Position numbers and translations under genes: made by a program
NCBI GenBank assembly: GCA_947483345.1
Contig: CANKNL010000225.1
Location: 1 to 5,060 of the forward strand
Origin: Chitinophagaceae bacterium
Lineage (GTDB): Bacteria; Bacteroidota; Bacteroidia; Chitinophagales; Chitinophagaceae
DNA length: 5,060 bases
Direction of reading: 5' to 3'
Notes under the pieces: model-generated
The model's database searches: none
What the model was told of the DNA's origin: nothing
The model's input: the letters and a program-made list of their open reading frames with translations, nothing else
Part shown: piece after piece, positions 1-5,060 of the stretch
Position numbering within the stretch: the first letter of the stretch is position 1
Layout: the number at the start of each line of letters is the position of its first letter

Positions 1-649
1 TGGTTTTTCCGGTTTCGATATTATACGAATAAAGATCGGTGTTTGTACTGATGGCATAAGCAGTGCCATATTTTTTTTTGGTACAATACACCACTTCTTT
101 ACTGTTCGGATTCCATACATAATCCTCATTACCACCAAATGGTTTTTGCGGACAATCAAAAGCTTCACCAGGCATTAAATCGATAGCTTCACCGGCTATT
201 CCATTAATCAGTGGTGACAACATAACGTGATCAAAATTGCCATCTTCATAAGTGTCCCAATGCCGGTAATTCAGGTTGTCAAAAATGTACACATTCGATT
301 TTTGTAAATCAGAATACAAATCTTTTCCTGTAACCTTTTTTATTTTCACTTCAGCATGACTGATGATATACTTTCCATCCGGTGATATATTTTCATTGGT
401 AAGCATACTGTCTACATGGCTTACTGGTATTGGAGTTCCACCGGTTACCGAAATGGCATATTTTTGTCTGCTGCTTTTATTTTCTGCCGCATTGGGTGTT
501 GAAACTGAGTATAAAACATTTTTTCCATCAGAAGACACACCAAGGCCTGAGACTCTTCCCAAAGACCACAAAAGTTCGGGTGTCATTTTGTTTTGTGCCA
601 TACTGGAAAAAGAGAGGAGCAGCATGATGGCAAATAATATCTGTTTCAT
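1..649 (-). CDS. S9-family (prolyl oligopeptidase-like) exported peptidase, N-terminal part; runs off left edge
   Basis: The reading frame stays open from the ATG at 649 to the window edge (216 codons seen), so the C-terminus is missing. Residues 1-18 form a signal peptide (basic start MKQ, hydrophobic core, then SMA before Gln19); there is no lipobox Cys, so a soluble periplasmic protein is expected. The mature part opens with MTPELLWSLGRVSG, a typical start of Bacteroidota S9 dipeptidyl/acylaminoacyl peptidases. Beta-propeller blade motifs follow: VSSDGKNVLYSV (38-49), ISPDGKYIIS (88-97) and VWNPNSKEVVY (178-188), plus the characteristic RHWDTYEDG (129-137). S9 enzymes normally continue into a C-terminal alpha/beta-hydrolase domain with a Ser-Asp-His triad; that part lies outside the window, so catalytic competence cannot be judged. 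The start lies 5 bases after the stop of the upstream M20 gene, which implies cotranscription and perhaps translational coupling. A second ATG at 625 would cut into the signal peptide and is less likely. The family call is firm; the exact specificity is not known. Confidence 0.87.
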   Translation of the reverse strand, partial: MKQILFAIMLLLSFSSMAQNKMTPELLWSLGRVSGLGVSSDGKNVLYSVSTPNAAENKSSRQKYAISVTGGTPIPVSHVDSMLTNENISPDGKYIISHAEVKIKKVTGKDLYSDLQKSNVYIFDNLNYRHWDTYEDGNFDHVMLSPLINGIAGEAIDLMPGEAFDCPQKPFGGNEDYVWNPNSKEVVYCTKKKYGTAYAISTNTDLYSYNIETGKT

Positions 650-654
650 GTATT

Positions 655-1965
655 TTATTTTTTAATGGCTTCGGGATAATCAAATACCAATTGACAAAAT
701 GTTTTTACACCAACAAAAAGCTGACTGTCATCAATCATAAAATCGGGTGTATGATGCGGAGCTGCATATGTTGGGTCATTACCCCTCGGCATGCCGCCAA
801 GGTAAAAAAAGAATGCCGGGGCTTTGGTGCCAAAAAAGCTAAAATCTTCGGCACCGGTAACCCATGCCATGGCACGCACATTATTTTTACCGGCCGCTGT
901 TTGCAAAGAGGGTAACATTCTGTCAACCAATTCCGGGGTGTTATAGGTCACCAATGTTTTATTATAAAAATTAACTTCGGCAGTTGCATGGGAGGCCTCT
1001 GCAATTTTAGAAGCCGTAAATGCCATTCGTTCCTGAACATCTTTTTGCATTTTACTATCCAGCGTTCGTAAAGTACCTTCCATAAAAGATTCTTCCGGAA
1101 TAATATTGAACCTGACGCCGCTGTTTATTTTTGCAATGGTGATCACTACCGGAGCCTTAGTTAAATCCATCTGCCTGCTAACAATATTTTGCATCCCTTC
1201 AATGATTTGTGCCGAAACAGAAATGGGGTCAACACCAAGCCAGGGCTGAGATCCATGCGATGATTTGCCTTTTACTTTTATGGTAAACAAATCAGCCGAT
1301 GCCATAAAGGAACCAGACTTGTATTGAATATCTCCCGCCGGGATCCAGGATTCAATATGCATGCCAAAAATCACATCTACTTTGGGATTGTCCATAACCC
1401 CTTCTTTAACCATTAAACCAGCGCCACCTTCTTCACCTTCAGGAGGGCCTTCTTCGGCAGGTTGAAAAATAAATTTTACTGTTCCTGCAATGTCTTTTTT
1501 TAGGGTAGATAAAACTTGTGCTGTACCAATCAACATCGCCACATGTGCATCATGTCCGCAGGCATGCATAACAGGCACTTTGATGCCGGCATACAGATTA
1601 CTGTCTGATGAGGCGAAAAGGAGATTGACTCTTTCTTTAACCGGTAAGGCATCCATATCTGCTCTTAAAGCAATGACAGGCCCAGGTTTGCCACCTTTTA
1701 AAATAGCCACCACACCTGTTTTGGCAACACCTATTTTAATGTCGAGCCCCAGGTCTTTTAACTGCTCAACAATATAGGCCGACGTTTTAAACTCCCGGTT
1801 CCCAAGTTCGGGATGCTGGTGCAAATGCCTTCGCCAGTCCACTAATCGTTGTTGAATAGCAGCAGCCCTGGTGTTTATTGTAATGGATACATCAGCCGAT
1901 TGCGCAAAAATATTTTTTGTAAAAACAAAAAGCAGGATGAGGAATAAAAAACTTGATTTAGTCAT
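655..1965 (-). CDS. M20 (M20D-type) metallo-amidohydrolase, exported
   Basis: This is a complete gene of 436 residues. The protein belongs to the M20 amidohydrolases (hippurate hydrolase, N-acyl-amino-acid and IAA-amino-acid hydrolase relatives), which cleave the amide bond of N-acylated amino acids or small peptides using a metal centre. Residues 1-21 form a signal peptide (FLFLILLFVF core, IFA before Gln22) without a lipobox, so periplasmic action is expected. Visible family motifs are RRHLHQHPELG (45-55), LRADMDALPVKE (100-111), MHACGHDAH (133-141), FQPAEEGPPEGEEGG (167-181), GMH (201-203), KSSHGSQPW (234-242), NIIPE (287-291), TGAEDFSFF (370-378) and HHTPDF (404-409). By analogy with plant ILL2, the metal ligands should be Cys136, His138, Glu172, His203 and His405 (or 404), with Glu171 as the general base; all are present. 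Residues of roughly 222-335 form the lid or dimerisation domain. The upstream region is A/T-rich with no Shine-Dalgarno, as is usual in Bacteroidota. The ATG four bases further upstream (1969) is out of frame and stops after three codons. The S9 peptidase gene follows after 5 bases. The physiological substrate cannot be read from the sequence. Confidence 0.95.
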   Translation of the reverse strand: MTKSSFLFLILLFVFTKNIFAQSADVSITINTRAAAIQQRLVDWRRHLHQHPELGNREFKTSAYIVEQLKDLGLDIKIGVAKTGVVAILKGGKPGPVIALRADMDALPVKERVNLLFASSDSNLYAGIKVPVMHACGHDAHVAMLIGTAQVLSTLKKDIAGTVKFIFQPAEEGPPEGEEGGAGLMVKEGVMDNPKVDVIFGMHIESWIPAGDIQYKSGSFMASADLFTIKVKGKSSHGSQPWLGVDPISVSAQIIEGMQNIVSRQMDLTKAPVVITIAKINSGVRFNIIPEESFMEGTLRTLDSKMQKDVQERMAFTASKIAEASHATAEVNFYNKTLVTYNTPELVDRMLPSLQTAAGKNNVRAMAWVTGAEDFSFFGTKAPAFFFYLGGMPRGNDPTYAAPHHTPDFMIDDSQLFVGVKTFCQLVFDYPEAIKK

Positions 1966-2260
1966 GCATAAAAATTTACTTAATATAAAAATTACCGTTT
2001 ATATAATTGTTGGTAAACTGCCGGTTTAATTTCTACAATATTAACTTTTTGTTCGTATTATTGCTTCCATAAAATTAAAATAGAACAAAATTCAAAAAAA
2101 AATATGATTAAAACTTTTACTTCTTCATTTGCAGGCAAAAATATTTTGTAAAATAATAGCCCAAGTAAAACTCTTTTTCAGCCATTCTTGTTTACTGTTA
2201 TATTTATTTTTTTAATCACACCGGATTTGTATGTATTCTAAATTAAAAACAACATCAATT
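1966..2260. other. Divergent intergenic region, 295 bases
   Basis: This AT-rich spacer separates the minus-strand M20/S9 pair from the plus-strand M36 gene and must hold the promoters of both. It contains a 9-A run (2094-2102), the small palindrome AAAATATTTT (2138-2147) and one convincing Bacteroidota-type promoter candidate pointing left. I see no tRNA-like fold, no credible small ORF and no strong terminator hairpin, as expected between divergent genes. Confidence 0.8.
2136..2164 (-). promoter_or_regulatory. Putative Bacteroidota sigma-A type promoter for the M20-S9 pair
   Basis: Read on the minus strand, a TTG (2164-2162) is followed after 18 bases by TATTTTTG (2143-2136). The latter matches the Bacteroidota -7 consensus TAnnTTTG exactly, and the spacing falls in the known range for TTG/TTTG -33 elements. 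Transcription would start near 2130, giving a leader of about 165 bases before the M20 start. In AT-rich DNA such matches can arise by chance, and the long leader lowers confidence. Confidence 0.4.
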
Positions 2261-5060
2261 ATGAGAAAATTTTTCCTCTTTTTTGTACCGTTATTATTTT
2301 CTGTGTATCAGGTAAGTGCACAAAATGTCAATGCCGAAGAGGCCGTGGCAACCAGTTTGGTTAGCGCAAGTAAAGCCGAGCTGGGATTATCTTCCAACGA
2401 TCTCCAGCAGGTCATGGTTTCAAGTTCATATATGGATAACGCAACCGGTATCAGAATGGTATATCTGACCCAGACTTATAAGGGGATACCGGTTTATAAC
2501 CAAATGCTGGTACTTGCCTTTAAAGAGGATAAACTGGTGTCAAAAGCCGGGGCATTTAATCACAGTTTGGAAAAATTAATTAATATCAAATCCGGGGTTC
2601 CTTCTGTTTCTGCAGAATCGGCTGTGCAGTCTGCTTTGTCCGACAGAGGTTTGCATGCTTCTCAAATGGCCATTGCCATCAACAGAAAAAATAACGGACA
2701 GTTAATCGAGTTCAGTGACATGGGGATTTCCCGTGAACATATTACGGCACAGTTAATGTGGACACCCATTGAAAATTCTAATGAAATACGTTTATCATGG
2801 CATGTTTATATAATTCCTAAAATCACAATTGATTATTGGATGGTAAGAGTGGATGCTGTAGATAACCGTATTTTAGGTTTGGATAATTATACAGTGCATG
2901 ATCATTGGGGAACACCTGCTATACAGGGTTCTTTAAATTATCCTGCTTTTTCTCTTTCTGATATGAATTCAATTTCAAATAAATCTTTTGATTATAAATC
3001 TGCTGAAGACCCTGCTGTGGTAAATAGCGCTATCTACAGGGTTATACCTATACCCTATGAGAGCCCTATTCATATGCCAACACCAAATACAACGGCTACA
3101 CGAAATGACCCATGGTTATCTGCACCGGGTAATGCCACGTCATTAAAATGGCACACCGGGCTTACAGCAACCGACTATGACTATAGCAGAGGAAATAATG
3201 TATGGGCTTATCAGGACAGAACACCATCAAATAATACCGGGTCAATTGCCAAGTCGGCCAGTTCAACAACCGCTTTACCCAATTTAACTTTTGATTTTGT
3301 TCCAGACTTTACACAAGAACCAACAGTTACTACACCGCCTAATCAGCAATTTAATATTACCAATTTATTTTACTGGAATAATGTGATCCATGATGTGATG
3401 TATGGTTATGGATTTACAGAAGTTGGCGGTAATTTTCAAGATGATAATTTAGGACGCGGTGGTGCAGGAAATGACCATGTGAATGCAGAAGCTCAGGATG
3501 GTAGTGGAAGTAACAATGCTAATTTCAGTACACCCGCTGATGGCGGTAGCGGAAGAATGCAAATGTATTTATGGACGTCTCCAACTCCCGACAGAGATGG
3601 GGATGTGGATAACGGCATCATTGTTCATGAATATGGTCATGGCATCAGTATTCGTTTAACCGGAGGCCCAACCAATGTGGGTTGTTTAGGTAATGCAGAA
3701 CAGGCAGGCGAGGGCTGGAGTGATTATTTTGGATTGATGCTAACCCAAAACTGGGCTACAGCTACTCTAACCACCGGGTTTAATTCTCCCAGAGGTATTG
3801 GAACCTATGCTTTAGCACAACCCATTACAGGCGGAGGTATCAGGCCAGCCAGGTACACTACCGATTTTACAATTAATAATTATACATATGCCAATTTGCC
3901 GTCTATGGCAATACCACATGGCGTTGGCTTTGTTTGGTGTTCAATTATTTGGGATATGACCTGGAATATAATAAACCAGACTGGTGTAATTAACCCGAAT
4001 ATTTATGACGTAACCGGTACAGGTGGTAATACTATTGCACTTAAACTGGTTACAGAAGCTTTAAAATTGCAACAATGCAGTCCTGGTTTTGTTAGTTCCA
4101 GAAATGCAATTTTACAGGCCGACCAAATACTTTATTCTGGTGCCTATAGTTGTGCTATCTGGGAAGCATTCAGAAGAAGAGGGGTTGGTGCTTTTGCATC
4201 TGAAGGGTCTACTTCAAGTACTAATGATCAGGTTGTTGACTTTACGCCGCCGGTTACATTAGGCGCTACTGTTAGTGCAACAACCATTCCCGAAGGTGCT
4301 AATTTAAATTATAATAACAGCTTAACTACCTGTGCAGCTTTGTCTGGTTATACATTAAGAGATACATTGCCAACTAATGTAACTTATGTTAGTGGAGGTA
4401 CTTATGATGCACCTAACCGTGTGGTAAGCTTTACCGTAAACCAGGCAGCAGGAACCACCAATTATCCGTTTATAGTTAATGTAAATCCGGGTTCTTATTT
4501 TCCACCAGTTTCCTTATTAAATGAAACTGTTGCTGCTGCTACTATACCAGCTTCTTGGACAACAACGGCTCCTGTTGGTAGTATTTGGACGGTTGCCAAT
4601 ACCCAAAGTCATAGTGCGCCTAATGCCTTTTTTGTCACCAATTTACCTGCCTCTGGAGATCAGAGACTGGAAACTACATCAACAATAGCTTTACCTGCAA
4701 ACTCATATCCTAAATTAAGTTTCTGGAGTGCTTACAATACCGAAGAAGGATGGGATGGAGGTGTTGTTGAAATCAGTACAAATGGTGGAGCAACCTGGAC
4801 CGACTTAGGAGCAAATATGACTAGTGGTGGATACAATGGAGGTTTGGGAGCAGCACCTACCAATGCTTTAAGTGGCAGGGCCGCATTTACAGGACTTAGT
4901 GCAGGGTTCATCAATACCATAGTTAATCTAACTGCTTATGCAGGCCAGTCTGTTAAATTACGTTTCAGATTTGGATCTGATGATAATACATCAGCTCCAA
5001 CATCACCTGCAGGTTGGTGGGTTGATGATATTACATTAAATGCACTTGCTGCAGTTCCAA
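2261..5060 (+). CDS. M36 (fungalysin-type) secreted metallopeptidase, probable T9SS substrate; runs off right edge
   Basis: The reading frame is open from ATG 2261 to the window end (933 codons), with no stop reached. Residues 1-20 form a signal peptide (MRKFF start, VSA before Gln21). An FTP/PepSY-like propeptide region follows, including YLTQTYKGIPVYN (68-80); such regions keep the protease inactive until processed. The fungalysin domain spans about 280-661. It begins near NLFYWNNVIHD (368-378) and continues through GNFQDDNLGRGG and AQDGSGSNNANFSTP to the zinc site HEYGH (456-460, Glu457 catalytic) and EGWSD (Glu484, third ligand); PHGVG (552-556) is also present. A DUF11-like beta domain (about 668-745, YTLRDTLPTNVTYVSGG) and a MAM-like/immune-inhibitor-A-like sandwich (about 751-930, WDGGVVEIS at 831 and WWVDD at 919-923) follow. 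This layout matches Bacteroidota M36 endopeptidases exported by T9SS; the C-terminal sorting domain expected for that route would lie beyond the window. The start region is A-rich (ATTAAAAACAACATC) without a Shine-Dalgarno motif. The gene diverges from the M20/S9 pair. Confidence 0.95.
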   Translation, partial: MRKFFLFFVPLLFSVYQVSAQNVNAEEAVATSLVSASKAELGLSSNDLQQVMVSSSYMDNATGIRMVYLTQTYKGIPVYNQMLVLAFKEDKLVSKAGAFNHSLEKLINIKSGVPSVSAESAVQSALSDRGLHASQMAIAINRKNNGQLIEFSDMGISREHITAQLMWTPIENSNEIRLSWHVYIIPKITIDYWMVRVDAVDNRILGLDNYTVHDHWGTPAIQGSLNYPAFSLSDMNSISNKSFDYKSAEDPAVVNSAIYRVIPIPYESPIHMPTPNTTATRNDPWLSAPGNATSLKWHTGLTATDYDYSRGNNVWAYQDRTPSNNTGSIAKSASSTTALPNLTFDFVPDFTQEPTVTTPPNQQFNITNLFYWNNVIHDVMYGYGFTEVGGNFQDDNLGRGGAGNDHVNAEAQDGSGSNNANFSTPADGGSGRMQMYLWTSPTPDRDGDVDNGIIVHEYGHGISIRLTGGPTNVGCLGNAEQAGEGWSDYFGLMLTQNWATATLTTGFNSPRGIGTYALAQPITGGGIRPARYTTDFTINNYTYANLPSMAIPHGVGFVWCSIIWDMTWNIINQTGVINPNIYDVTGTGGNTIALKLVTEALKLQQCSPGFVSSRNAILQADQILYSGAYSCAIWEAFRRRGVGAFASEGSTSSTNDQVVDFTPPVTLGATVSATTIPEGANLNYNNSLTTCAALSGYTLRDTLPTNVTYVSGGTYDAPNRVVSFTVNQAAGTTNYPFIVNVNPGSYFPPVSLLNETVAAATIPASWTTTAPVGSIWTVANTQSHSAPNAFFVTNLPASGDQRLETTSTIALPANSYPKLSFWSAYNTEEGWDGGVVEISTNGGATWTDLGANMTSGGYNGGLGAAPTNALSGRAAFTGLSAGFINTIVNLTAYAGQSVKLRFRFGSDDNTSAPTSPAGWWVDDITLNALAAVP

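Noticed and set aside
363..665. Plus-strand open frames at 363-665 and 430-627
   Set aside because: They lie antisense to the S9 peptidase gene, which has clear signal-peptide and propeller motifs; the translations have low complexity and resemble nothing recognisable.
691..1777. Short open frames at 691-915 (+), 735-926 (-) and 1490-1777 (+)
   Set aside because: All fall inside the M20 gene, whose frame carries every family motif; they are other-frame shadows.
2094..2147. Nine-A run and AAAATATTTT palindrome in the spacer
   Set aside because: Short AT-only patterns are expected by chance in such AT-rich DNA, and neither forms a terminator-like GC stem.
2199..2229. Possible plus-strand promoter elements for the M36 gene (TATATTTA at 2199-2206; TTTG at 2226-2229)
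   Set aside because: TATATTTA misses the final G of the -7 consensus and has no TTG at proper spacing; TTTG at 2226 is preceded by CG rather than TA. Neither is strong enough to annotate.
4732..4920. Minus-strand open frame of 62 codons
   Set aside because: It is antisense to the MAM-like domain of the M36 gene; its proline- and alanine-rich translation is what the complement of Gly/Thr/Ala-rich codons gives.
1..5060. Mobile element, CRISPR, defence or prophage content
   Set aside because: No direct repeat arrays, transposase motifs, integrase or phage-like proteins are visible; the DNA is accounted for by three ordinary exported hydrolases and one spacer.

Overview
The window looks like chromosomal DNA from a member of the Bacteroidota, possibly a Chitinophagaceae-like or related environmental lineage; the finer placement is inference. 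The support is: moderately AT-rich coding sequence; three signal peptides, each ending in a small residue followed by Gln ('AQ'); A/T-rich start regions without a Shine-Dalgarno motif; a TAnnTTTG-type promoter candidate; and an M36 metallopeptidase of the type that Bacteroidota export by type IX secretion (T9SS).

The window holds three protein-coding genes in a divergent arrangement. On the minus strand, a complete M20-family amidohydrolase (1965 to 655) is followed after only 5 bases by the start of an S9-family (prolyl-oligopeptidase-like) peptidase. The S9 gene runs off the left edge, so only its N-terminal propeller part (216 residues) is present. On the plus strand, a large M36 (fungalysin-type) metallopeptidase begins at 2261 and runs off the right edge after 933 codons. 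It has a signal peptide, an FTP/PepSY-like propeptide region, an intact HEYGH...E zinc site, a DUF11-like domain and a MAM-like beta-sandwich. Between the divergent genes lie 295 bases of AT-rich DNA. They contain a good Bacteroidota-type promoter candidate for the minus-strand pair and no clear promoter for the M36 gene.

Taken together, this reads as a protein and peptide scavenging locus (inference). A secreted endopeptidase would open up extracellular protein, and an S9 exopeptidase or oligopeptidase and an M20 amidohydrolase or aminoacylase in the periplasm would process the products. I see no RNA genes, mobile elements, CRISPR arrays or phage genes, and nothing that clearly points to an undescribed system. 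The findings are modest points about architecture, residues and regulation.
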